Assembly: GCA_025201375.1 (NCBI GenBank)
Contig: JAIWZP010000001.1
Coordinates: 1-64,000, forward strand
Direction: 5' to 3'
DNA: 64,000 bases
Source: Gongronella butleri
Lineage: Eukaryota; Mucoromycota; Mucoromycetes; Mucorales; Cunninghamellaceae
The notes under the pieces are model-generated. The model was not told the origin of the DNA, ran no database searches, and saw only the letters and a list, made by a program, of their open reading frames with translations. Positions 9,199-19,800 of this stretch are shown one piece after another. Made by a program: the position numbers and the translations under genes. How positions within the stretch are numbered: position 1 is the first letter of the stretch; each line of letters starts with the position of its first letter.

Positions 9199-11448
9199 TC
9201 ACTGGCCGCCACGGCGCCGCTGGGCTGGGCGGGGGTGTTGGTCAATCACCGGCGAATGGCGGCGTCGTCGGGTGGTTGGTGGTGGATCGGGCGGGTGGGC
9301 AATGGCGGGTGCGGCGGGCGGGTTGGCGTCACGGCGACGCGTGCGGGTCAATGGCGCTGGGCACGTGCCATTGGTTGCGCGGTTGGTGATAATGGCGAGA
9401 ATGTTGGCTGCGGCCACGTCTTCGCGTCCCATTGCACGCTGGCAATGAGCGCACACGAGTGTGGTATGTAAGGTATAAGTTTCGCGGCCTTGTGAATCAT
9501 AGCGCAGCGGCGCATGGGCTGGGGCGCCGCACACCCAGCAGGTCTATTGTGAGAAAAAAAAAGTAATTGTGAGAACCGTTTGTCTCACTCGCCATTGCCT
9601 CCTCGTTGGGTGCCTACTCTGGACGTCTTGTATTCGTCGGTGCGGATTGCCGCCAGCAGACCACGCGCTTGACGTTCCTCGATATGTTTCAAGACCATGG
9701 TGGATTTGCCAACTGGCAAGCCGCGGATCTTGTTGTGCTCTTTGCCTATGATGCCTGTACCAAAGCCCGCTAGAGGCACGCTGGGTAAAGTGGGGTTGTT
9801 GCCTTTAAATTGCTGCTTCATGTGACGCATTGGGCTAATAAAAAAAAAGTTGAGCGATTGTCCATGATGGAATTGGCAAGCGTGGGTGTATGTTTTTTTT
9901 CTTTTATTACTTTTCTGGCTGTGGTGGCGCGGTGGCAGTGGCGATGGTCGTGCGTGCCACTTGTTGTGCGGCGCGATTACCTGCGAGGGTTTGGGCGAGG
10001 GCGTCCGCCTCCAATGCTGCTGTTTGCCGCTGCGCTTCCTCGACGGTGACAGCGAGGTCCGGTGCAAGAAGGGAACGCTGTTGCTGTTGTATTTGTTGCT
10101 GTTGCAGAGTCAATTCAACCTGCGCGTCCTGCAATGCGACCTCGCGCTCTTGTAGTTGCACCAGTTGTTCTTGCGCGGAGGCGGCGCGTCCGGCGCGTCG
10201 GCGACAGCTCTTTTTCTTTCGTCGACGGCGATTACAACGTTTTTTGGCGGCTGACCGCTGCTGCCGGTCGTATTTGGGACTGCCGTTGATGATGACATTG
10301 GCGGTGGTAGCGATGGCACGTTGTCAGCCGCGGTACGCAGCGAATCGGTCTTTTCGGGCCTGCTCACCGTAGAATTGCTCAAATGACGGCCGTTGTTCAA
10401 ACATGTACGCCGCGTACTCCCGGAAAGAGTCGACGTCGGCGGTTCGCTTCAAGGGCGCATTGGTCTCAAGCTCCTTCATCGTCGTGACGTCGCGACGCCC
10501 AGGGTTCGGTGCCACTTGCTGCTTTCGGCGCTCTAAAGCCAATTGTCGGGGCTGCTCGCCGGCCAATGATCGGTGATCTTGCAGCGTGACGCGTCTGATA
10601 GCACGTCGCGTCGTCGTCGCGTCAATGTCGCCCTCAGTCAGTAAGTAGGCAGCTGTCACCACCGTCGTGCGACCGGGGTTGATACCAACAGCCGAAAAGC
10701 CTTCCAGGCCCATGTGGCTCATCTCACCATCTTTGAGCGGCGGGGGTTTGGCAAGACCAATGGTTCGACGAAAAGAGACATGCGCTTGAGTGCCATCCGT
10801 CTTGATTACGCCGCTAAATGTTCTGCCCAAAAACACGCCATTTGCAAAGCTTCAAGACTGTGAGGAAAAAAAAAAAAGAAAGGAAGAATGAGACGCGCCA
10901 TTTTCTCTCAATGGCTCTTTTTCTTCTTTGCTTTACCTCGGGATTCCGGCTTGCGTCAAGTCAAAAGCCGCCCAGAACAAAGGCATGTGGTTGATAAATG
11001 GCGGGAGGCCGGTATCTCTGGGCTTGGGGGCCCTTTGACGGGCGGGGTGGCCAGGTGAGATGATCCGCACTAGCAGAAACGTGCGGAAATTCTTCGAGTC
11101 GATTGTGATAACGCGCGGGCGGTTGTTGGGTACTGGCAATAGGGTATAAGATGGGATATGTTGATCGTCGTCGGAGTGTGCTGCTCTGAATTCGTCGTAC
11201 GCGCGCAAAATCGACACATGCGTGGTCACTGTCAGATGAGGAGAAGTGCGCAAGGTGTGGATGTTCGTCACTTGACGTAGCTCAGAATGCTTCCATGCCA
11301 CAATTTCTTGTAAAATGGACAGTGACAAAGGGTGAAGCGCCTCAGGAATCCCTCTAGGGATGTCGGCGATGGTGACCGGGTGTAGCGGTCCAAGCGCGCC
11401 GCCCGCAGCATTCATTCCCTCTTGATCATCTTGATCCGCATCGGCCAC
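9199..11448 (-). pseudogene. Decayed Fanzor (TnpB-like RNA-guided nuclease) gene
   Basis: Exons in transcript order are 11448-10937, 10849-9911, 9834-9618 and 9543-9199, with GT-AG introns. Landmarks of the TnpB/Fanzor family appear in order: a TDG motif (VIKTDGTQAHVSF), RuvC-I GINPGRTTVVT, an Arg/Lys-rich bridge-like stretch, a long Gln-rich coiled coil, RuvC-II TDEYKTSRTC, a zinc ribbon CWVC...CAHC, and RuvC-III GREDVAAANI. Intron placement joins TSR to TCWVCG exactly. Decay is visible. An in-frame TGA lies at 10326-10324 inside YRG*QRA. The RuvC-I catalytic Asp is Asn (AAC), and the RuvC-III Asp is replaced by Glu. The acidic N-terminus runs into a stop upstream, suggesting a frameshift near 11510. 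Introns and length suggest Fanzor1 type. A possible further 5' exon lies at 11703-11800. Confidence 0.8.
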
Positions 11449-12026
11449 CGATTGTGAGTCGTCGTCGAGATCGGACAGGTTAAAATCATCATCTTCGCTT
11501 TCGACGCCTGGTCGTCATCGTCATCCGCAGCATCATGGTTGCCGACGGCCTGTTGAGCGGCAATTAAAAGCGGCTCCTCGAAAGAGAATTGTGTTCAGAT
11601 GAAATTCTTGCTGGCGCTAATGACGCGAGCACGCGGCGCCTAAACAAAAAAAAAAATATAGCGAACGGGCAAAGGGAAAAGGGGGGAAATGAGGACTTAC
11701 CTCGTCTTGTGTGCTGAGAATGCGAAAGCGGACAAACGCTTTGATGCGCATCCATCAAATTGGCTTCTTCTTTCCTTTGGCCATCCTTTTTTTTTATACA
11801 CATATTTGCACCTCAAGGAGACACCTGTTAGATGACAGCCATTTTGCTGTGGCTTGACAAGGTCTTTTAACCTGGAGGAAAAAGGGCGCAGGCTCAAAAT
11901 CAGTGTGTGTTGCACAAAAGAAGTGGATGCATAATTGATTTTCAACCACCGTCCATCTCGTGGGCCGGCCATCCTTTGCTTTTTTCTTTCTCTTTATCTC
12001 TGACTCCCTTTCTCCTTGTCGCTCAA
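11449..12026. other. Divergent intergenic region between the Fanzor and FEN1-like relics
   Basis: On the minus strand a strong acceptor (ttttgtttag before 11640) and a strong donor (gtaagt after 11703) mark one more intron, so the Fanzor gene probably had a 5' exon here. None of the three frames continues cleanly into the recognised exon. On the plus strand 11970-12025 is pyrimidine-rich directly before the ATG of the FEN1-like relic. No other gene is supported. Confidence 0.4.
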
Positions 12027-13051
12027 ATGTCACAAAGCATTCGCCAAATAGTGGCAAACTACACTCAAGACGCAGTTAAAAATTGCGAATTGAAATAGCC
12101 TCTCGCCACATCGCAGTCGACGCATCCTGCTGCGCATCGACATTCCAATGTCACTCAAGGCTTCAAACGGTGCAATTCTCACTTCTCCACTTGGTCAGCC
12201 AATTGCGTAAGCAAATCCGCCGTAAGAGAGAGAGAAAGAAAGCAAGTACCTGATTTTTTTCAATGTCGCTATCTTGTCGGGTTGTATTTGGCAGCCATCC
12301 GCCTTGTGAAACACCAGATAAAACCAATTTTTGTTTTTGATGTCTTGGATGTGTCCGGTGCAACGGAAAAGGCGCGACACGAAGAGAAATCTATGCAGCT
12401 CCTCAGATCTTTGGGTATGCCTGTCATCCGAGCCGACGGCAATGCGGCCACCCTTTGTGGGCTCCTCGCGCATCAGGGGATGGCATATGCTGCAGCCGTT
12501 GACGACTTGACTGTCTTGTGTTTTGGTGGCAAGTTGCTCTGTAACTTAATGGACCCCCCGGCCGCGGTCTACCTATCCAGGAGATTGATCCATCAATTGC
12601 CTGTAGTGACCTTGGGATCACACTGCGCCAGGTAAAAGACGAATTGCGTACATTTCCAATGTGTCAAAACGCGACGCGGCTAATTTTTTTTTTTTTTTTT
12701 TTTTGCGCGTGTCTCTGCAGCTAGCGCAATTGTGTTTTGTTTTGGATGCAAGTCATTTCAGTGGCGTGGGACCAGTGGATTGGCTATGATAAAGGAAGAG
12801 GAATTCCACGACGCGCAAACGCGCCATCAATTCGAGACGCCTCCACCAATTCCAAATAGCTGCCGTGACCTTCACTGGCAGGTACCCATCGTGCAAGACG
12901 TTTTGAACATCATGAAGCAAAAGGCGCAATTCAAGTGAGTAAAAAAAGAAGCATTTTTTTTTTTACAACTTTAATGACATGTTTGGGATTTAGGGAGGAC
13001 CGTGTGCGCAGGGATTGCCGCACCATCGCTGATGCCATGAATGGCGCCTAG
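12027..13051 (+). pseudogene. Decayed FEN1/XPG-family flap nuclease-like gene
   Basis: Four exons can be drawn: 12027-12221, 12295-12631, 12721-12934 and 12994-13051. Together they follow the FEN1 order: an N-terminal segment with QDAVKNCEL, a conserved IAVDAS (first metal-binding Asp), IRLVKHQIKPIFVFD, an LLRSLGMPVIRAD helix, YAAAVDDLTVLCFG, LPIQEID, LAQLCFVLDASHFSGVGP, and a final EDRVRRDC. The reading frame shifts near 12095, 12565 and 12775, so it is a pseudogene. The catalytic Glu pair region (normally EAEA) reads GNAA, the DGKPP turn reads DVLD, and the second Asp of EDMD reads Thr, so the enzyme had already diverged. It points away from the Fanzor relic. A housekeeping FEN1 is expected elsewhere in the genome. 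Confidence 0.75.
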
Positions 13052-14516
13052 GCCTGCCACCGTCCACTGTGCTACCACGTCCTTTTTTTTTCTTGCTGTT
13101 TGGCACGCAATCTCTTCCATCCACACAATCGACCATCGAGAATAAAAAAGGGAGCCTCGATCACGCGCCTGCGACTGGATCGTTCCGTTCCCATCCCCTT
13201 TTTTATTGAGTCATCCTTAATTTGAACGCCTTGGTTCATCAACGCCGACCTCGTGCACGCTGACTTTGCGCACGTTGACTTTGAACACGGCTGCGCCCTT
13301 GACGTCGTCTTCCTTGGCGCTGCTGTGGTTCCTCTGCTTGCTCAGGTTCATTAACTTGTTCGTGTTAGAGTCGCTCTACAATTCCAAATGCAAGCCTAGC
13401 TGGTGGATTTTTTTTCTGTCATTTTACTCACCCAAGGTAGCCAGCAAAAATTAATTCTCGGCTAATGCTCACGACCTTGACGGACAATGGCGATTGCCAC
13501 CTCTCGAGGGCTATTCTCCTTCTCAAGGGGGCGCGCATCGCCCATAAACAAGCATCAAAAGGAAGACGTTCAATGTAGCCACAAAGAGCGTGCCGCTGCA
13601 CATGCACTTCACAGCGACCGAGGTATTACAAATTCACCGCTAGATGCTGTGTGTTTGGCCCCAGTGGAGGCAATCGGTGCCGCGCTAGCTCCATTGCAAA
13701 AGAAAAAGAGGTCTGGAGAAGAAAAAGAGACCTAACACAAGAGAACGGTCCATCGCAAAGCTTTTTAATGCAATCTCTCCATGAGGCTGATAGATTTGCC
13801 ATTGAAATTAACTCTGATATGCTTCTCGAATGTAAAACGAATCTGTACACGACGAAAAAGGCTATTGACGCGCTTTGCTACGCATAATGCTCTTTAACTG
13901 GCGCACAATGGAACTAGATGGCTGTTTTTGTGCCCACGGACTGGAAGCATTTGCAGGATATATTCCACAGGCACTTGTCTTGCGTCAAGGTCTTCAAATG
14001 GCGTTTTGTAAAAAACGATTTCTGTGATCTAGCTCACGGGCGGGCTTGCGACCCTTTGTTGCCCGTTCGCGAAATGTGTTCAGTACCCATATTCTGTAGT
14101 CGCTTTTTAAGATATTGGTGGACGTTGTAGGTCGGAAGAACCACACTTTATGCCACATTTGTCTATGAGAAAAGAGACGTGAAAAAAATAATCGCACCAC
14201 ACGCGTCATATGCGTTTAAAAGTGTGTCAAAAGCGTGTCACTTGCACTTTACACGCGTCAGCTGGTCAATAGCGCGTCTATAGCGCATCGTCAATGCTCG
14301 CACCCTCGCTGCAAGGTCCATACCTCCGTAATGAAAAAAAAATGTTCAAAAAAATGCTGAAGATGGCGATTATAGCCGTGTAACGTGGATTGTGTATGCG
14401 TGGTATCTACAAAAGCCTGCATCGACAAATTTGGAGGCAAGCGATTTCGAGCGCTCAACCAGTTGGCATCGCGCATGTAGAAATCTTGCATTCAGAAGCG
14501 TATCCATCTTTCGACG
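13052..14516. other. No supported gene; probably eroded transposon sequence
   Basis: Only short open frames on both strands are present, none with a recognisable domain. A minus-strand frame at 14291-14491 contains a stretch (STLHGYNRHLQHFF) that loosely resembles the N-terminal helices of tyrosine recombinases found in DIRS elements, but it is on the opposite strand from the DIRS relic beside it. I do not call it a gene. Confidence 0.3.
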
Positions 14517-15000
14517 GTGTCTTTCCCTAGCATGTTCAATCCCGCCTACGCGGCGTCACGCGATTTGATCAATGAGATCGAGTGGCGACTCCCTCCTCAG
14601 ACGTTCAAACACATTGACGCGCTTTTTGGCCCTCATCACGTCGAATTTTTCGCTTCCGCCGACATAATGCGTCTTGCCCTCTATGTGTCGCGCACCCACG
14701 ACCCCAAGGCATTATGGACCAATGCATTGACTCGCCCCTGGACGTCACTGGCACACCTGCGACTCTTGATCTTGTACCCTTGGCACTTGATCCTCGAAAT
14801 TTTGCGCCCTTTAGACGCGCACCCACAACCTGCCACTCTCATCACGCCCAATTGACCCTCTGCTCAGTGGTGACTCTCGTTGCCGGTCTCGACAGGTGTT
14901 CCACCTGTCGAATTGCCCATCGAAGACAACGATGGCCACCCTTTGCTGCTCCACAACACCTTGATGGCGTGGAATCTGAGCCTGACAACACCAATGCCGC
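14517..15000 (+). pseudogene. DIRS-type retrotransposon relic (RT/RNase H C-terminal region)
   Basis: The frame has the pattern that follows the RNase H domain in DIRS elements. NPAYAASRD stands where N..AD.LSR is usual, followed by EWRLPPQTF, then FGPHHVEFFAS (usually WG...DLFA), YVSRTHDPKALWTNALTRPW, LYPWHLILEIL and ATLITPN. It then continues in the same frame through two stop codons, N*PSAQW*L, to PPVELP...HPLLLHNTLMAWNLS, which matches the usual end of this region. Both stops are TGA exactly where the family has Trp (TGG), so they are simple G-to-A changes. Upstream RT motifs and a downstream recombinase are not recognisable, so this is a fragment. Confidence 0.7.
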
Positions 15001-16510
15001 ATTCTCACCCATCTAGCCTTACCAAGCCTAAGACTCCGCTTCGATAACACGATTCGCTGCCCCCCTCATTGTTGGTTTCTTTGTCTTTTTGTGTCTCTGG
15101 ATGACCCAGCACGGCAACCCTCGTCGCAGAATAGTCTCCAGTAATGCTCAAGCGATGCGCAGAGCTTACCGACTATGCAAGAAGAGACGCTGCTGGGTCC
15201 CTTGGCCCACCTACCCACCGGCTTTCTTTCCTTTGCTTTCTTCCAGAGATGTTTTGAGAGCCTTTTCCCCTTTCCCTTTCTTTTTTGTTTGTTCGATTAA
15301 AGCGGAGAAAGATGACAACCCAGCACAACAGCTCTCTCATTTTTTCTCTTGTTGGCTCAATTTTGCTCTTCGTGGGCCAAATTTTTTTTTTTTTTTTCGT
15401 GGCTCAAAATTTAAAATAAAACTATATGTAGCATTTCCCAAACGCGTTTTGGATCCGTGCAGACGCGTCTACTGATCATTGATCTCAATATGCGCGCTAG
15501 GTCGAGGTTCTCATTTCCACGGGCTGCATCCATTTCTTGTCAATCTTAAGAAGAAAGCAAGACATCAACGTTATTTTGCGTTTCTTTTTTTAATACTGTA
15601 CCAGCACTGCACAATGTTCACATCTAAATGGCGCAGAAATAGATATATAGGGCACAAATTTTGCCAGGGGCCTGTTTTCTAGCAACATTTTTCTGGCCGC
15701 TGATTTTCCGAACATTTTTACTAGCAAACAGGGTGTTGAGTATCTTTTGCAGGCATTTTGAGTTCCAGGTTTTCGATAATTTGTGACGTGCGTTTTGGGG
15801 TGTTCTACTATTTGGGCCATAAATACTATGGGGATCACTCCCATGCTGATGACAATCCAGGGAACTGTTAAATGAAAAGGGCGTGCATTCTTGATTTGCT
15901 CCGCCCATTCAAGTCCGCAAGCGGCAATAAAAAAACCGGTAAAGAGTTGCCAATCTTCGTTTTCTTCCCTCTTTGACATTAGTGGACTGATTATGCTATT
16001 TTTTTTTTATATTTTTCAAGGAAATCAATGCATTGCATTTGGTGCAGCATTATACATGGCAAGCGGCGTCAAAAACTTGCGCATTAGCGGCGGGCAACGT
16101 GACCGCAGCCAACAAAAAAACAATTTTGCCTGATCTGTTCTAGTAAAATCAATGACAAAGACGAGCAAGATACCACCTCTGACCGTTTTTGCAGTCTTAT
16201 GCTGGTCGGGCATATTGTATGATGGTCATCTGTTTGTCTCTTTTTTCTTTTTGCAACGGCACGCTAAGTTTTTGGCTCATAGTTGTCATCAAAATTCAGG
16301 TACAGAGCACAGGGCACAGGGGTACCTGCCCCAGGAGCCGGAGTCCGCATCGGACTTCCTTGCATTCCTACATCAGGCAAAGATGTAATGACACTGACCA
16401 ACCAAATAAGAATTCTTCGCTTATTTTCATTTAACTTTTTTATAAGCTGAAAACAAGTCAAGCAAAGTGTCCTTATGCATTCCATTCACGAATGGCTCCA
16501 ATAAGCCCTC
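15001..16510. other. Gene-poor stretch with weak open frames
   Basis: A minus-strand frame of 129 codons at 15590-15979 has a hydrophobic segment (VPWIVISMGVIPIVFMAQIV) and could be a remnant of a membrane protein. Nothing around it (stops at 15990-16030, no clear splice partners) gives a complete gene. Plus-strand frames at 15891-16133 and 16152-16388 are no more convincing. A T-run lies at about 15380-15400. Confidence 0.25.
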
Positions 16511-16514
16511 ATTA

Positions 16515-16709
16515 CAGTAGGTGACCGCTCCATCGGCATCCCATATATCGGTTTACGCGTTTTATCGGACAAATTTGATTTTTTGAATTTTTTTTTGCCC
16601 AGCCAAATGTCGAAATTCGTGTTTTGTATATCGGCTTTTGGCAGTGAATCTGCATATCGGCAAACCTCGTCAAAAATCGTTGGAAAACCGATGGAGTGGT
16701 AATCTACTG
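16515..16709. mobile_element. Tc1/mariner-type MITE, 195 bp
   Basis: Inverted terminal repeats of 22 bp begin CAGTAG(G/A)T(G/T)ACC and end CTCCATCGG; left 16515-16536 and right 16688-16709 agree at 19 of 22 positions. The element is bordered by TA on both sides (16513-16514 and 16710-16711), the target-site rule of the Tc1/mariner superfamily, and starts with CAGT as many of them do. The interior contains three atatcgg words and no coding frame. Confidence 0.8.
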
Positions 16710-16876
16710 TAATTTATATTTCCGTCTATAACCGTTCCTGTGCTTCTTTTTTTGTGTGCACCCTTTGGGTTCGACTGCATTCTTCAAATCATATATTTCG
16801 TTCCTACTTAAATAAACCGTGTCCTTGTAATTCGTGGCTTTCTCATCTTCTGATCATACATAGTTGAAAGTATCCC

Positions 16877-19800
16877 ATGCGACTTGGGCGTGTTTTGCTT
16901 CGACTAGGTGCGTTAGCCTCCATAGTGCCTTTTACACAGGCTGAATGGAGGGGAGGTGATGCACCGATGACTTCAACCATCACGCTGTGCGATTACGGCA
17001 ATGTATGCGCTTGTCGTTTTGTGATTTGTGCGCATGAATTAAACGTGGATCTCACGCATTCTTTTTGATTTAGGGCATCCTGGGACCATATCCGCCCCCA
17101 AGAGTATCCGTAACCACGGAAACAAAAACAAAAATCCTTACAGAGACGCCACCTATTACAACCACGTCACCAGGTGCAGCGTCTTACACGTACATGGAAA
17201 CAGACGATAATGGCCATACCAGGGTTGTGATTGTGACGCCTCGCTCCTCGACAACGACGACCTCGACCGGATCTGTGCCAACGACGATTACAACGACGGG
17301 TCCAGATGGAAAGGTCACGGTTACGATCGTCACAACTGTCGATCCAACGACGACGACATCTCCAGGCGCGTCATCCTACACGTACACGGACACAGACCCC
17401 GATTCTGGCAATGAGACTGTTGTAATTGTCACGCCTCGCTCATCAACAACAACGACCTCAACTGGATCTGTTCCAACGACGATTACAACGACGGGTCCTG
17501 ATGGAAAGGTCACGATTACGATCATTAAAACGGTCCTAACATCGACAACCACGTCACCAGGTGCAGCGTCTTACACGTACACGGAAACACACCATGATGG
17601 CCATCCCTGGGTTGTGATTGTGACGCCTCGCTCCGCAACAACGACGACCTCGACCGGATCTGTGCCAACGACGATTACAACGACGGGTCCAGATGGAAAG
17701 ATCACAGTTACGGTTGTTACAACTGTCAAAACGACGACAACGACGTCTCCTGGCGCGTCATCCTACACGTACACTGATACAGACCCCGATTCTGGCGATG
17801 AGACTGTTGTCGAGGTGACACCTCGCTCCGCAACAACGATGACGTCGACTGGATCTGTACCAACAACGATTACAACGACGGGTCCAGATGGAAAGATCAC
17901 AGTTACGGTTGTTACAACTGTCAAAACAACGACAACGACGTCTCCTGGCGAGTCATCTTACACGTACACTGATACAGACCCCGATTCTGGCGATGAGACT
18001 GTTGTCGAGGTGACACCTCGCTCCGCAACAACGATGACGTCGACTGGATCTGTACCAACAACGATTACAACAACGGGTCCAGATGGAAAGATCACAGTTA
18101 CGGTTGTTACAACTATCAAAACAACGACAACGACGTCTCCTGGCGCGTCATCCTACACGTACACTGATACAGACCCCGATTCTGGCGATGAGACTGTTGT
18201 CGAGGTGACACCTCGCTCCGCAACAACGATGACGTCGACTGGATCTGTACCAACAACGATTACAACGACGGGTCCAGATGGAAAGATCACGGTCACGATT
18301 GTTACAACTATCAAAACAACGACAACAACGTCTCCTGGCGCGTCATCGTACACGTACACGGACACAGACCCCGATTCTGGCGATGAGACTGTTGTCGAGG
18401 TGACACCTCGCTCCGCAACAACGATGACGTCGACTGGATCTGTACCAACAACGATTACAACAACGGGTCCAGATGGAAAGATCACAGTTACGGTTGTTAC
18501 AACTGTCAAAACAACGACAACGACATCACCGGGCGCGTCATCGTACACGTACACGGACACAGACCCCGATTCTGGCGATGAGACTGTTGTCGAGGTGACA
18601 CCTCGCTCCGCAACAACGATGATCACGACTGGATCTGTACCAACAACGATTACAACAACGGGTCCAGATGGAAAGATCACAGTTACGGTTGTTACAACTG
18701 TCAAAACAACGACTACGACATCACCGGGCGCGTCATCGTACACGTACACGGACACAGACCCCGATTCTGGCGATGAGACTGTTGTCGAGGTGACACCTCG
18801 CTCCGCAACAACGATGACGTCGACTGGATCTGTACCAACAACGATTACAACAACGGGTCCAGATGGAAAGATCACAGTGACGATTGTCACAACTGTCAAA
18901 ACGACGACTACGACATCACCAGGCGCGTCATCGTACACGTACACGGACACAGACCCCGATTCTGGCGATGAGACTGTTGTCGAGGTGACACCTCGCTCCG
19001 CAACAACGACGACGTCGACTGGATCTGTTCCGACAACGATTACAACAACGGGTCCAGATGGAAAGATCACAGTGACGATTGTTACAACTGTCAAAACAGT
19101 GACAACGACGTCTCCTGGAGCGTCATCTTACACGTACACGGACACTGACCCTGATTCTGGCGATGAGACTGTTGTCGAGGTGACACCTCGCTCCGCAACG
19201 ACGACAACGTCGACTGGATCTGTGCCAACAACGATTACAACGACGGGTCCAGATGGAAAGATCACGGTCACGATTGTTACAACTGTCAAAACAACGACAA
19301 CAACGTCTCCTGGCGCGTCATCCTACACGTACACGGACACTGACCCTGATTCTGGCGATGAGACTGTTGTCGAGGTGACACCTCGCTCCGCAACGACGAC
19401 AACGTCGACTGGATCTGTGCCAACAACGATTACAACGACGGGTCCAGATGGAAAGATTACAGTTACGGTTGTTACAACTGTCAAAACAACAACAACGACG
19501 TCTCCTGGCGCGTCATCCTACACGTACACGGACACAGACCCTGATTCTGGCGATGAGACTGTTGTTCATGTAACACCTCGCTCCGCAACGACGACAACGT
19601 CGACTGGATCTGTACCAACAACGATTACAACAACGGGTCCAGATGGAAAGATCACAGTGACGATTGTTACAACTATCAAAACGACGACTACGACATCACC
19701 AGGCGCGTCATCCTACACGTACACGGACACAGACCCGGACACTGGCGATGAGACTGTTGTCGAGGTGACACCTCGCTCCGCAACGACGACAACGTCGACT

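Noticed and set aside
10110..10400. Minus-strand frame of 96 codons overlapping the Fanzor stop
   Set aside because: Different frame from the Fanzor motifs; the Fanzor frame continues past the TGA with the basic stretch and coiled coil, so this is a shadow.
14291..14491. Minus-strand frame as the tyrosine recombinase of the DIRS element
   Set aside because: Similarity is limited to a loose helical pattern, no catalytic R-H-R-Y residues are visible, and the strand is opposite to the DIRS relic.
18153..19094. Antisense open frame of 313 codons (Val/Ser-rich repeats)
   Set aside because: It is the mirror of the 195-bp coding repeats; absence of stops follows from the repeat composition, and the sense frame has signal peptide and intron support.
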